Positions 21,650 to 32,399 of a DNA stretch of 64,000 bases are shown one piece after another. Below the pieces are notes generated by a model. It had not been told where the DNA came from and did not search any database. It was given only the letters and a program-made list of their open reading frames with translations. The DNA comes from Hemerocallis citrina (Eukaryota; Streptophyta; Magnoliopsida; Asparagales; Asphodelaceae). Position 1 is the stretch's first letter, and each line of letters begins with the position of its first letter. The position numbers were made by a program, and so were the translations under genes. Where the stretch lies: NCBI GenBank assembly GCA_017893485.1, contig CM030360.1, forward strand, positions 144,530,697 through 144,594,696. The letters are read 5' to 3'.

Positions 21650-23915
21650 GATTGAGACGGTGCTCCTGGACTCGGGAACGTTCTAGCTTTCTAAGACTTG
21701 AGATGGGGGTAGAAGAATTGGAAGAGAGAGAGAAACCTAGGGATTGGGTGAGCGAAAACATCTCTGAGTCCGATAAGTCATCAAATTGATGATGATAAAG
21801 GGAGCCCAAAAGTGGTGACGAGGAGCTTGGGACGGGAATAGTAACAGCTGTCGAGGACGCCGATCGTTTAGCCTTAAGCCGGGCACTCGAATGGATTAAA
21901 CGATAGGGGCTGCTACACAAAATGGGAGAGTGAAAATGGGTAGAGCACAAAGGCTCCGGTGAAGAGGGAGGCAGAGAGCTAGAACAATCCTCAACCGGAC
22001 CAAGGTGGGGAAACTTAAGGGAAGAGCTGGGAGTGGAATAATCGGATGCAGGGATGCTAGAAACGTTGGCAACAGAGAGGTGCTCGGGAGGCAGGGCCTC
22101 TTGAGAACCAAAGCAACGGGCCAATAAATCCGAAGGGAGCTTAAGGTGAGAAAGAGAGAGAGAGGAGATAGAACAAGAGGCCTTCACCAGATAAACTGGT
22201 GAGAGACGAAAATTCGGAAATGCAATTTCCAATGTGAAAGAAAAACGACTAGCAACAAACAATAAACGGAATAAAATACAGTTATTAAGAGAAGAAGAAG
22301 AGAGATAGACCTGTTTGGAAGCCTGAGCGCTCTGTAGCTCAGCTAAATCCTCACTAAGCAGGTCATCTTTATCTAACCAATCCTTGGCTTTAGCGAGAGA
22401 AGGAGACTTCCCTGTCAGAGTGTTAGAAGAAGAGCGGGGAGCACTGGAAGACGGGAAGTGCGCAGAACGTTGAAACTGCTCCCAGTCAGAGGCGAAAGCG
22501 GGATTGACATCCCAAGCAGGCTTGCCCTCCGATTTGGGAGGAGAGGGGGACGGAGCCTGAGAAATGATAGCAGGTGAAGGCGCTAGAGCCGGCGGGGGTG
22601 TAGAGGAAGGAGGAGGAGGCTTAGAAAGAGGTTGCGAAGCACGATCGGGATTGATCCATACCAGGTTGGGCGATTTAGCTGGCGAGAACTTAGGAGGAGC
22701 CGAAGAGCCAATTGGTATACGAGGGAGAGCAAGAGACTTCTGCGCCGAAGGAAGGGGGGTCGCCTTGCCAGAGGAAGGCAAAGTCTTGGGACCAGAGGAG
22801 GAGCCTGGGTGAAACTCGGGGGTAGGAGTAATACAGAAACCCTGCTTAGCGGAAGCCGATGGAAGGGAGGTCTCGTGGTACTGTACCGAGACAGTGAAGG
22901 ACGAGAGACCGTCGTACAAACAGAAAGCTTCAATATGCTCCTTCAGGGCGGGGCAGCGAAACAAGGCTTCAACTTGGATACTGCCCGAGGCCAAACGAGC
23001 GCAAGAAGAGATGCTAATGATCTCTCCTATGCATTTGGAGAAGGCAGCAACCAACCTCAGAGACACACAAAAAGGGGGAAGGCCAACCAGCGAAACCTTG
23101 GTGGGTTTGTGGTCAAGAACTTTAGAAGAAGGGGAATTGGTAACCCATTTGCGGATAGACAGGGCAATAGAACCGATAGTAAGAGACTGGTTGGCACAGA
23201 GATCATCAAGCACCTTCGAAGATGGGCATTGAATCACCGCGTCTCCGTTGGTGCACGAGTAGAGAACCCATTCCCACTCTTTAACATTGCAACAATTGCA
23301 AAGAAAAGCATTGAGGGTGTAGAAGGGGATGGAACCTTCGGAGAAAGAGATAGCTCCATAATTGCTGAAGATCTTGAGACGATCAGAAAGCTCCGTGTTA
23401 GTTAAAAACACCTGAGTGACGAGAGGTATAACAAGAGGAGGAGAGGACGCAGCCAGCTTCAAAGGAGTCGGGGCAGCAGGAGAAGACAGGCGGGATCCGG
23501 AAGCCGGAGTAGGGAGGAGGGGTGAACGAGAAGGGGCTTTCAGCTTCTTCGATTTAGAAAACGGAAGCTCAGCTAATTTCTTTTGCAATGCAGGAAAATC
23601 GAGAGCTTCTAACACTGAATCAGCTATCGGAATGCCCACTGAGAGGCCTAAGAGTTTTTGAAGAGAGAAACAACGGTGGCGCGCGTGGCCGTCTTTGAGA
23701 CAAAATAAACACTTCATCCTCGCTACGCAGGCCAATTTCAAATGACCCGGTTGGAGGCATCGGAAACAGTAAGGGGAGGAGCGTTGGGAGAAATGTTGAG
23801 ATGAGGAGGAAGACAAAGCGATCGAGTGGGGAAGAAGGCGGGAATACTTATAGAAAGAAGGATCTGGAAGAAGAGTACTAATCGAGAACTTGGGCTTAAA
23901 GCCAGGCAAGCCCAA
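21642..23915 (-). CDS. LINE ORF1 (RNA-binding, gag-like)
   Basis: This 757-codon open frame carries two CX2CX4HX4C zinc knuckles near its start (CFRCLQPGHLKLAC and CLFCLKDGHARHRC, about residues 50-85). They are followed by a central fold like the RRM-type/DUF4283 region of plant LINE ORF1 (KVSLVGLPPFCVSLRLVAAF) and a long Ser/Pro-rich tail. The product is expected to coat LINE RNA. The frame begins at a non-ATG codon. The likely native start is an ATG near 23992 (MDSSWVDVVKGEK) in another frame, separated by an A-rich run (about 23940-23960) that probably carries a frameshift. The last codons overlap the ORF2 start by eight bases. Confidence 0.8.
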   Translation of the reverse strand: MGLPGFKPKFSISTLLPDPSFYKYSRLLPHSIALSSSSSQHFSQRSSPYCFRCLQPGHLKLACVARMKCLFCLKDGHARHRCFSLQKLLGLSVGIPIADSVLEALDFPALQKKLAELPFSKSKKLKAPSRSPLLPTPASGSRLSSPAAPTPLKLAASSPPLVIPLVTQVFLTNTELSDRLKIFSNYGAISFSEGSIPFYTLNAFLCNCCNVKEWEWVLYSCTNGDAVIQCPSSKVLDDLCANQSLTIGSIALSIRKWVTNSPSSKVLDHKPTKVSLVGLPPFCVSLRLVAAFSKCIGEIISISSCARLASGSIQVEALFRCPALKEHIEAFCLYDGLSSFTVSVQYHETSLPSASAKQGFCITPTPEFHPGSSSGPKTLPSSGKATPLPSAQKSLALPRIPIGSSAPPKFSPAKSPNLVWINPDRASQPLSKPPPPSSTPPPALAPSPAIISQAPSPSPPKSEGKPAWDVNPAFASDWEQFQRSAHFPSSSAPRSSSNTLTGKSPSLAKAKDWLDKDDLLSEDLAELQSAQASKQVYLSSSSLNNCILFRLLFVASRFSFTLEIAFPNFRLSPVYLVKASCSISSLSLSHLKLPSDLLARCFGSQEALPPEHLSVANVSSIPASDYSTPSSSLKFPHLGPVEDCSSSLPPSSPEPLCSTHFHSPILCSSPYRLIHSSARLKAKRSASSTAVTIPVPSSSSPLLGSLYHHQFDDLSDSEMFSLTQSLGFSLSSNSSTPISSLRKLERSRVQEHRLNHD

Positions 23916-25110
23916 TCCTGAAAAGGATTTGGAAGAAAAGTCTTTTTTATTTTTATTTTTTCCCCCTTAACAACATCGACCCATGAGCTGTCCATGGGCC
24001 TGACACAAGAAGCCCACAATTGTAAAAAACACCAACAAAGGTCGAAACAATGCCACAGGGGACAATCGTCCCTAGCAAGGTTCCTCAGAAGAGTGAACCA
24101 GAGAAAAAAGAGAAGAGAAATTTAGAGCACGAGAGGAGATAGAGAGGAGGAGACGAGGAGAAAATGAGATAAAGGAAGAGGGAGAAGGAAACAAACACAG
24201 TAACAAGGGCGCTCAAAACCAAACGCACCAAGCCGAAACTGTGGAAAACCAAACCAAGTACCAACACACGGCAATCACAGCTAGAACAAACCCAACTAAA
24301 AGTAACAGAGCTCAAAATAACACCCAAACAATTAACAATAAAATCCGGGGGGAGAATACTTACAGTGGTCGGGAGATACAATTAAGAAGGAGCACCTGAA
24401 CACTAAGCAAGCTGGGGGAGAAGCGCACACTTGGGAGGGGCGAGACGAACAATGGAGCACACGAGGGGACCACAGTCGACCGCGACAGCCGGAGAAAGAA
24501 CAGGGGACGAAGGGCTCAGAGCGCACAGGCACACCGACGGGGGAAAACAAACAGATCTGACCACCTAGGAAGCGAATCGAAACCCAACAGCGGACGAGGA
24601 ACAAGCGAGGCTAACCAGCGGGCGAGGGCGAAAGGAAGAGGAGGGGGGAGAGGGAGGGAGGGATCAATGGAGGGAAAAACGAAAAGGGTATGTAGAGGAC
24701 ACCAGAAGCTCCCACTTTAAAGAAGGGGGAAGGGGAGAAGGCACCACCGATACGGCGGATCTGGGGCGAGAAGATGATATTAGGAGAGGGGAGAAAAAAA
24801 TTGCCAGAGAAGATGATCTCGAGTAAATTATTTTTTGAAGTTTCACCACGAAAAGGGTATGTCACAGTATGCTATTACTAGGATTCTCTTTCTCTGTGTT
24901 ATGTTGTTATTCAGTGTATTTTGATGAAACTTATAACTAAGAAATTGTAGTAGACTTGTATACCTTTATTTTGAAATAAAGAATGCAAAGTTTCATGAAG
25001 TAAATAATTTTCTATGATTTTTACAAATAGCATGAAATGCAGTTTTCTGACTTTGAATTTACTGTTTTACAAATGATACTTAAATGAAGTGATTAAGAAT
25101 ATTTCTCACT

Positions 25111-25171
25111 GTTTTAAGTTATATTTTTGGGAAAATAAAGATCATATTCATGCATAGATGAGATGTGAACT

Positions 25172-25237
<66 letters not shown>

Positions 25238-25376
25238 TTAAGTTATATTTTTGGGAAAATAATGATTATATTCATGCATAGATGAGATGTGAACTCAAGA
25301 AATATATATATATGTATAGTTATATTTTTGGGAAAATAAAGATTATATTCATGCATAGATGAGATGTGAACTCAAG

Positions 25377-25420
<44 letters not shown>
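25111..25420. repeat. ~3 copies of a unit ending in (AT)n
   Basis: GTTTTAAGTTATATTTTTGG, then GATTATATTCATGCATAGAT, then GAGATGTGAACTCAA is followed by AT runs of very different length (about 25177-25234, 25303-25316, 25380-25418). This microsatellite-bearing tandem repeat lies within the long LTR. Confidence 0.85.
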
Positions 25421-25421
<1 letters not shown>

Positions 25422-25929
25422 TAAAGATGTTAAGATTGATTCAAAATGGATCAAAGGAAAATGATAAGATGAATTTTTAATGATGAATTTTTTTTAGATT
25501 ATGTTTGAATCTTTATTAACTTGTATTGAGAAGGTTTTGATGAATAGGAAAAGTGTATGGTGAAAATAAATAGGTTGAGATTTTACTTGTTGATGAATAA
25601 ACAAGAATGAATGAAAGAATTTGAATGAATTATGAATGCATGAACATGAGTTATAAGGGTATGAGTACCCCAAGTTGTTGAACATGGAAAGATGTTGATT
25701 CTAGAGGCTTAGTGATACCTAGATACCGGCAAAAGTAATGGAAATGAATAATTGGTTTTTTGAGAAGTGGCCAATATGGGCTGTCATTTTCGGTATTTTT
25801 ATGTAAGACCGGTAGGAGGGTAAACTAACTCTAGGTAGTATAATTTATTTATGTTCAAACTTAAGAATTAGGCTCTAAGTGAAGATGTAGTAAACTTGGG
25901 CAAATGTGAGTGACGGGCCTCTATATAGT

Positions 25930-26160
25930 CGGGCGGTGGATTCCGGGGCTATGGTTGCTTGCGATGGAGGTGAGCCTTAATTAAATCCGGGATTATGATT
26001 GATCGGGCGGTAGATTCCGGGATCATGATTAGTCGGGCGGATAGTAGGCCGTACTCCAGTGTATATACGTATACCGGGGCTAGAGGGACACTTGTGGGAT
26101 GTTCGCATGACGAAGATTCTGTATAGTCAGGCGGTGGATCTCCGGGACTGGAATCCGTAC
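25930..26160. repeat. GTCGGGCGGTGGATTCCGGG short repeats in LTR
   Basis: About four spaced copies of a motif like AGTCGGGCGGTGGATTCCGG occur at ~25927, 25998, 26030 and 26125. They sit in the downstream half of the LTR. Similar spaced repeats occur in long LTRs of plant gypsy elements. Their function is unknown to me. Confidence 0.5.
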
Positions 26161-26745
26161 TCATGAAATGTCTAAACTTTGTTTTATTACTGGGTAGTTA
26201 TAATGGCGAGGGATAAAACCCTTTAATGTGGAGTACGTAGGTGCTTGCCCTCGGACCTATGTAGTATGGGATGCGTAGAATCCGAACAAGTATGTATTAG
26301 TGTCATTGTAGTATAACATCTGTATTAGGCATTAAGTCGTATCATACAATGACATATTTAGGATAATCACTCTTTACACTTTTATATGTATTCAAGTTTG
26401 TGATTGTTAAAGTAAGAGATTTCATTATAATACAACATAGAGAAGATCGTTGTTTATAATATTGCGTTGGTTGTAAGCAACTGACGTGCCCACAGATTTT
26501 TAGTGCAGGGCTTGATTGGATTGGCAAGGACTTAAAGACGGTTGATGATAAAGATTATATTCATGATTTAAGTTGCTGATATTAGATTTGTACTTCTTGT
26601 TGTATTTTATTCCGCTGTGTAACTCTGTAATAAACACTGTTGTGTAATAAAAGAAAAGTTTTAATTTCCTTGTAAAATTGTACGAAATGAAGTAAAAGAT
26701 CCTGTTGTACTACAAATTACATATAAATGGAATTCGGGGTGTTAC

Positions 26746-26830
26746 ACCCTATCCCCAATTCTATAGCTCTAATGACCAAGAAAGCTTCAAAATCAATGGC
26801 CATGTCTTCGGTGATAACTGATACGCACCA
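26746..26830 (+). mobile_element. truncated 5' LTR of element A
   Basis: This ~85 bp matches the 3' end of the 3' LTR and finishes GATACGCACCA. Everything upstream has been replaced by the end of the other LTR (TGTTACA at 26745), with no sign of the missing part elsewhere in the window. Confidence 0.8.
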
Positions 26831-26832
26831 AA

Positions 26833-26846
26833 TGGTATCAGAGCCA
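26833..26846 (+). promoter_or_regulatory. primer-binding site of element A
   Basis: TGGTATCAGAGCCA, two bases after the LTR end, is complementary to the 3' end of initiator-methionine tRNA. It is the usual start site for minus-strand DNA synthesis in many plant LTR elements. Confidence 0.85.
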
Positions 26847-27134
26847 AACGATCAAATGGCGATTATCCATGGAGGACGTAGAACCACATCAAGAAATGGT
26901 GGGGGTGAGTGCTATGGGGGTTTTAGGAGGAATCCTTGACGCCGATGATCATCTTCGACCGCAGTTTTTGGTCGATCGAATTGCAGGGGTGGAAGTTCAT
27001 GTGAAAGATCTAACTTCGCAGAACGATGCAAGTCTGGCACAGTTGTAGCATTTGGCTCAACAAGTTGGTGGTTTGGTCGCTACAACTCTACAACTAATCT
27101 AAATCAGGGATCAAATGGGGAAATTCCACCGAAT

Positions 27135-28600
27135 TTGGCATCAGGTAATCCAAATCTCAACTTGGATAGATTTACTTTGGAAGGAAAAATAAGTTCACTG
27201 CAGAGAAATGGGAATGGATTTGGTGTGGGTAGCAGTATTGATTACATGAATCCAGGAAGTGTTTGCCTTAAGCTACCAAAGCTAGATGTAAATCCTTTTT
27301 CGGGTGAAGGTGAAGTCCTCAACTGGTTGTTCCAAATTGAGAAATATTTTGAGATGTATCAAATCTTGGGAACAGATAAGGTCCGAATAGCTTATTTTTT
27401 TTTGAAAGATGATGCAATACAATGGTTTAGATGGTTTCTCCAAGCCAATGACAATGTAGTAACCTGGAAACAATTTAAGAAGAGAATTTGCAATAGGTTC
27501 GACCATGGAGCCTATGAAAATGCAGCAAGAACATTGTGCAGACTATAGCAAAGTTCTACAGTGTTGGATTATCAAGAAAAAATTGAGAAATTACTCTGCC
27601 TAGTAGAAGGGGTGGGGGAATCTTATCTCATTCAACAGTTTTTTAGTGGGCTTAAAAATGAGATGAACCATGCAGAACCTCAATCTGTTAGAGAAGCTTT
27701 TAAGGTAGAATTGAGATATGAAAAGAAATACAATGCCTTAAAAAACACATACAAATCTCAGTTTAAGAACAATTATCTAGTTCAAACATCCAACACTATT
27801 GTGCCAGCAACCACATCTTTAGTGAAATCTTCAAATGTGGTGAACCCAATTCTTAAAAAATGAACACCAAATGAGGTATGGGATAGAAGGAAGAAGGGTT
27901 TGTGCTTTCATTGTGATGAGAAATTTTTACCTGGGCATTTATGTACAAATAAAACTTACATGTGTATGGAAGGTTTATGGCTATTTTACAAGCTGAAGAT
28001 GACTTCAACCAATTACTTCATGAAATACAGTGCACTGAGCTTATTGATGATGTTGAGCATAGTCAATTGGGTACGACAGATCTTTATACAGGGGTGAATA
28101 CTAATTGTTTGATCCTCAAGGGGCAGTTAAACAACCATGATGTACATATATTGATTGATAGTGGAGCTACTCATAATTATATCGACCCATTTGTGGTGGA
28201 GAAGGCTGGTCTTCAACTTTCTATGAAGAAAGCTTTTAATGTAAGGGTAGCTGGTGGGAAAGAAGTTGAAGGAAGTGGCTTATGTTCAGGGGTTAACATC
28301 CAATGTCCAGGGTATCAAATAAGCGATGATTTCCTAGTATTCCCTATTGGAGGACATGATGTTGTGCTTGGGGCTAAAAGGATGAAACAGATCAAAGAGC
28401 ATACTGTAAATTTGATTGATAAAACATTGAGATTTTATCATCAGGATAAGGAGTGGGTTTTGCAAGGATTAAAACCTAGCCCTACTCAATTGTTAAGTGA
28501 AAAGGAAGTGAACAAAATGATTTTACAAACTCACAGAGGATTTGTTCGATATCCACCAATTATGCTTCTGGATGCAGTAAGCTTGAGTCTTTGCCTTTAG
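27135..28600 (+). pseudogene. element A gag and protease (broken)
   Basis: A retrotransposon gag domain (KLDVNPFSGEGEVLNWLFQI, then KVRIAYFFLKDDAIQWFRWF) runs to about 27860 with in-frame stops at 27546-27548 and 27861-27863. A partial zinc knuckle (CFHCDEKFLPGHLC) follows in frame. A frameshift near 27960-28000 then leads into an aspartic protease with the active-site triplet in LIDSGATHNYI (about 28150-28185) and DFLVFPIGGHDVVLGAKRM. The gag part would form the capsid and the protease would cut the polyprotein. The N-terminal part of gag (26870-27134) is also broken by stops. It is not functional in this state. Confidence 0.8.
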
Positions 28601-28688
28601 ATCTTGAGACTTTACTCAAGAGTTTCAAGGAACATTTGCAGAACCCAAAGGGTTTACTCCTTTTCAACATTGTGATCATCAAATTCCA

Positions 28689-29182
28689 TTGGTTGAAGGC
28701 TCAAAACCCATATGCATCAGGCTGTATAGGCATTCTTTTGAACAAAAAAATGCTATTGAAGAGATTGTCACTGATATGCTTTCTCAAGGAGTTATCCGTC
28801 CTAGTACTAGTGCATATTCATCCCCAGCGGTATTAGTGAAGAAACATGATGGATCTTGGCAGATGTGTGTGGATTATAGATCATTGAATCAACAAACAAT
28901 CAAAGATAAATATCTTATACCCATCATATATGATCCGTTGGATGAATTGTACGGCTCAAAGTTTTTTACCAAGCTGGACCACAGCTCTGGCTATCACCAA
29001 ATCAGAATGAGTAAAAACGACATACACAAGACTGCATTTCGTACACATAGTGGTCACTATGAGTTTATGATTCTCCAAGAGAACCAGTGGTTCGTCAAAA
29101 GGTCTAAGTGTGACTTTGGAAAAACACAAGTTGAGTATTTGGGCCATGTAGTATCTGATAAGGGCATCTCTGCAGATCCAAC
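28689..29182 (+). pseudogene. element A reverse transcriptase, catalytic core deleted
   Basis: The N-terminal RT motifs are clear: QGVIRPSTSAYSSPAVLVKK, MCVDYRSLNQQTIKDKY and FFTKLDHSSGYHQIRM, then HYEFMI. The frame then jumps straight to LQENQWFVKRSKCDFGK and VEYLGHVVS, which normally lie ~80 residues further on. The region that carries the YVDD/FDD catalytic aspartates is therefore missing without a frame change (junction near 29070). Element B then cuts the frame at 29183; after it, at 41928, the reading resumes with ITAVQQWPTPKNVKALRGFL. Confidence 0.85.
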
Positions 29183-29768
29183 TGATATGGCTAAAAATAC
29201 GATTAAATCAGGACCGTTCAAATCGGGCACAAATCCTAAAGCTCTCAGGGGTAAAATAGTAATTTCACCGAAAAAGGGCCCGAATTCTGGACTAGGTCTT
29301 CTCTTCAAAGCCCAATAGCCCAAAAACGGGTCTGTCTTACTGGGTATGGGTAGCGACCCGCTACAAACCAATCCAGATGGATAGAGAGTAATTCAAATTC
29401 GTGGTTATCCCTAAGAGACAGTTTAAACAGTCTCTCTTATCACGAAACGAGTAAAACTCTCTTCTTATCCGTACACATCTGGAAGTAGAGATTTATCCTT
29501 ATCTCGAAATTGATTCCTAAGGTGACTATAAATACCCCTCTCCCCCCACTATGACAAGGTAATCAATCTTTCTATACCTAAAGCTCTTTCATAATCTTTC
29601 AGAGGGTTCGTCGCCGGGATCCATCCCGGTGTATCAAACTTCGTGCAGGTTTACGGCAGCGGCGAGAAATCAGTCAACACGCCGGTGAAAGTCAGCAGGT
29701 TTGCTTACTTGTTTTTCTTCAAGAATCCAAAAATTTATCTGTTTGCTTCCACACCAAAATCAGCAGCA
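29183..29768 (+). mobile_element. element B 5' LTR
   Basis: Starts TGATATGGC and ends CAGCAGCA. It contains a TATA-like CTATAAATACCCC near 29527 followed by the leader. Relative to the 3' LTR it has many substitutions and lacks an ~18 bp stretch (ATTACTGACAAGAGCATC). Confidence 0.85.
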
Positions 29769-29773
29769 ATAGA

Positions 29774-29790
29774 TTGGCACCGTCTGTGGG
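29774..29790 (+). promoter_or_regulatory. primer-binding site of element B
   Basis: TTGGCACCGTCTGTGGG lies just inside the 5' LTR. It is a tRNA-type primer site seen in Tat-like plant gypsy elements. Confidence 0.7.
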
Positions 29791-29843
29791 AAAACAGAAA
29801 CAGCAACCCATTCCTATTTCATCGGCCAAAGCAGTTTCAAGCT

Positions 29844-31720
29844 ATGCCTCCCAAGAAGGGGAGGACGACGGTATTCAACCACAGAGCCACTCCCGCTCCT
29901 TCTCCTCCTCCTATCCAGGAGGTCCCCACTCAACCCGCTCAACAAGCTCAGCAGCCTGAATAGTCTCTCCCTCAACCCGTCCAGCAACTGCAGCCTGGAT
30001 GGCCTCTTCCTCAGCAACCTCAGCCCCAGCAGACTCCTCAAGGGCCACAAGGGGCTGATGCCGGACCCTCCCACCGAAGTCGATAGGGGCAACCTCTTCA
30101 TTACGACCATGTGTCGATACATAACCCCTCGTCCAACTCCATGACCTCACACAGTCCCCCGACGCAGAAGGATCTCCGGCACATTATCGTCAATAGGCAG
30201 AATAGGATAGATGTTTGGACCCACTTGGATGAGAGGCGGACCCATGACGGGATACCCCGCCGAGAACATCAAAGGGGTCCAGCGGTCCGATCCCCTAGAT
30301 CCCGATCCCCCCGCATACCAGATCGCAGGAGATCCAACTCCCCCAGGAGGCAGAGGGAGTTGCCCCAGCATCGTCAAAGGAGAAGCCGCTCTCCCATCGG
30401 TTGACCCACCCCACGGGACCACCGAGAGCGGGAGGCGCCTGTCACAAGGGCAGAATTCCAGCAATTTCAAGAGGCAGTCCTGAGTTCCCTCAATATGGTT
30501 CCCGACCACGAATAGCGGGTGCCTAGTCCGCAACTTGTCCCAAATTATCGGTGCCGTACTCCTAGTCCTCATCCTGCCCCGAGCAATCGGCACCGTACTC
30601 CCAGTCCTCAACCTGCCCCGAGCTATTGTCATCGCACTCCCAGTCCCCTTCCGCACGAGGATGAATCTCGAGCCACAACAAGGTATGATCGAAGGGAAGA
30701 TTTGATCTACTGCCGTCTCCACGAGATGGAGAGGCGACTTGGCCGACTAGACAGAGAAGAAGAGCAACGGGAGAGGAATTTCTGCCCTATCAGGCCTCCA
30801 TTCTCCTGGACCATAATGGAGGCACCGGTCCTAGATAACTTCAAGTCCCCCTCATTTTGAATCATACAATGGGGAGTCTGACCCCGCTGACCAAATCGAG
30901 TGTTTTAAAACTCTCATGATGATACACCAGGCATCAGACGCAATTCTTCGCAAAACTTTTCCGGCCACGCTGAAAGGGCCTGCAACGGAATGGTACTTAC
31001 AACTAGCCCCGTCCTCCATCTTCTCCTTCGATCAGCTCAAAGGCCTCTTCTTGACTCCCTTCGTGAATAGCCGTCGAGCCGAAAAGATGAACACCTCTTT
31101 GCAATTGCTTTATCAAAGGAAGGGCGAGTGCCGAAGAGACTATGTTAAAAGTTTCACCGCGGAGGCTAGATCCATCGCCTCCCTGGACCAGTCCGTGGCT
31201 TCTACCGCCTTCCAATCCAATGTCGCTAACGACAGCCTTAGAGCATCCCTTGCCAAGAAGCCTCCTCGGGATTTCTTAGAACTCCTGCTCAAGAGTGAGA
31301 AATACATCCGAGTGGAAGAAGCTCTCTCCCGCCCTGCTCCTGAGGGATCATCCTCCGGGAACAAACAGAAGGGCGGTGAAGAAGAAGGAGCTAAGAAGCT
31401 CCAGAAGGACAATGGAGGCCAGCGTCGCCCTCCTCCCCGCTTCGAGAAGTTCACTCCACTCAACGCAAGTGTCTCAGCCATCCTGATGGAGGTCGAGAAA
31501 GAGGGTCTTCTCCAACCACCCCCAAAGATGAACACTGCGGGCAAAAAGAGCAATAGGGACAAGTGGTGCCACTTTCACAGGGACCATGGCCACGACACGG
31601 ATAACTGTTAGGCCCTAAAGGACGAGATCGAAGCCCTTATCCAGAGAGGGCAACTCTCCAGGTTTGTGAGAAAAGACAGGGCAGATCCTCCTCCGCACTC
31701 AGAGGGACTAATAAGAGAAC
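29844..31720 (+). pseudogene. element B gag (broken)
   Basis: ATG 29844 opens MPPKKGRTTVFNH, with a Pro/Gln-rich N-terminus that soon meets a stop. A 13-residue repeat (RTPSPHPAPSNRH-like, 30519-30650) follows. The capsid domain (LRKTFPATLKGPATEWYLQL, SFDQLKGLFLTPF, RRDYVKSFTAEA) occupies about 30900-31330. It ends in a Lys/Glu/Arg-rich linker and a CX3H-type knuckle (WCHFHRDHGHDTDNC) directly followed by a TAG in frame. The frame changes near 30860-30915. This would be the structural protein of the virus-like particle; it is not intact. Confidence 0.8.
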
Positions 31721-31841
31721 CGAGCAGAACATCAAGACCCCGAATTTTGAAGCCGAGGCTATACTATATCTCATACACGAAGGTCCAATAGGGGGAGATT
31801 CGAACTCCTCCTGAAGAGCCTTCGTTCAGGAAGTAAATTCT

Positions 31842-32399
31842 GTGCAAAACCATCCTCCCCCCCCCCCCAGAGGCCTTGGGGTCCCTATCACTTTTTCAGA
31901 TAGATATCTGGAGGGTGTTCGAATGCCCCATTATGATGCATTGATGATAAACCTCCACATGGCCAACTTTGATGTGCACCGGGTCCTAGTCGACGATGGG
32001 AGTTCGGTCAACATTCTCGTTCTCAAGGCCTTTCAGGGTTTTAAGCTATCCCAAAATCGACTCAAGCCCGCCGGCTATACTCTCCACAGGTTCACAGGGG
32101 TGCCTGTGATGGTCAAGGGTGTCATAACTCTCGACGTAACTGTCGACGAAACTCCAACCACCCGGACCGAGCCGATGGACTTCATGGTGGCAGATGTGAA
32201 GGCTGCTTATAATGTCATCCTGGGTCGACCAAGCCTAGCTGCTCTTCAGGCCATACCTTTGGCCTATCATATGAAGATGAAATTCTCCACCACAGCGGGC
32301 ATGGAAGAAGTCAAAGGAAGCCAGGAAGTGGCTCGCAAATGCTATATGAACTCGATGGGAGGACCGGTACTCTCCCATGAAGATTTTGAACTCCCCTAA
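31842..32399 (+). pseudogene. element B aspartic protease
   Basis: This 185-codon open piece reads FSDRYLEGVRMPHYDALMI, then HRVLVDDGSSVNILVLKAF (active site, DDGSS in place of DSGSS as in Tat elements), then FMVADVKAAYNVILGRPSL, the closing motif of the family. It ends in a stop before the RT, so it is separated from the rest of pol. A run of ten C residues (about 31857-31868) just upstream may mark a frameshift. Confidence 0.8.

Larger units (their letters stand above)
16739..24915 (-). mobile_element. full-length L1-type LINE
   Basis: It is flanked by a perfect 15 bp direct repeat, GTATTTTGATGAAAC (16724-16738 and 24916-24930). On the minus strand the element runs from 24915 to a short A6 tail at 16744-16739. 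It has a ~900 bp 5' UTR, ORF1 with two zinc knuckles, an overlapping ORF2 (endonuclease, reverse transcriptase, zinc-binding C-terminus) and a ~1.2 kb 3' UTR (16745-18004). This is the plant L1 order. The clean target duplication and small number of lesions suggest a fairly recent insertion. It lies in the long LTR. Confidence 0.9.
3058..26745 (+). mobile_element. long LTR (Ty3/gypsy-like), split by nested insertions
   Basis: The segments 3058-3143, 15255-16174, 16646-16738 and 24931-26745 read as one ~2.9 kb LTR once the insertions are set aside. It starts TGTAACAACATG and ends GGGGTGTTACA, so its ends form the inverted pair TGTAACA/TGTTACA. A TATA box at 15374-15380 is followed by a leader like an LTR R region. 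The right part (25700-26300) has the GGGCGGTGGATTCCGG repeats common in long plant gypsy LTRs. The flanks (TTTCA before, CCCTA after) do not match, so this is not a clean solo LTR: one side has been lost or recombined. The right end abuts the truncated 5' LTR of element A directly. Confidence 0.45.

Noticed and set aside
22632..23405. 257-codon plus-strand ORF opposite LINE ORF1
   Set aside because: It mirrors the GC-rich minus-strand ORF1, which has zinc knuckles; the plus-strand reading has no domain.
24870..24912. Possible third Helitron end (TACTAGGATTCTC...)
   Set aside because: CTAG is present but no adjacent hairpin; the stretch is explained as the LINE 5' end next to its 15 bp duplication.
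3053..26750. Reading the split LTR as a clean solo LTR
   Set aside because: Flanks TTTCA and CCCTA do not match, so a simple solo-LTR event is not supported.
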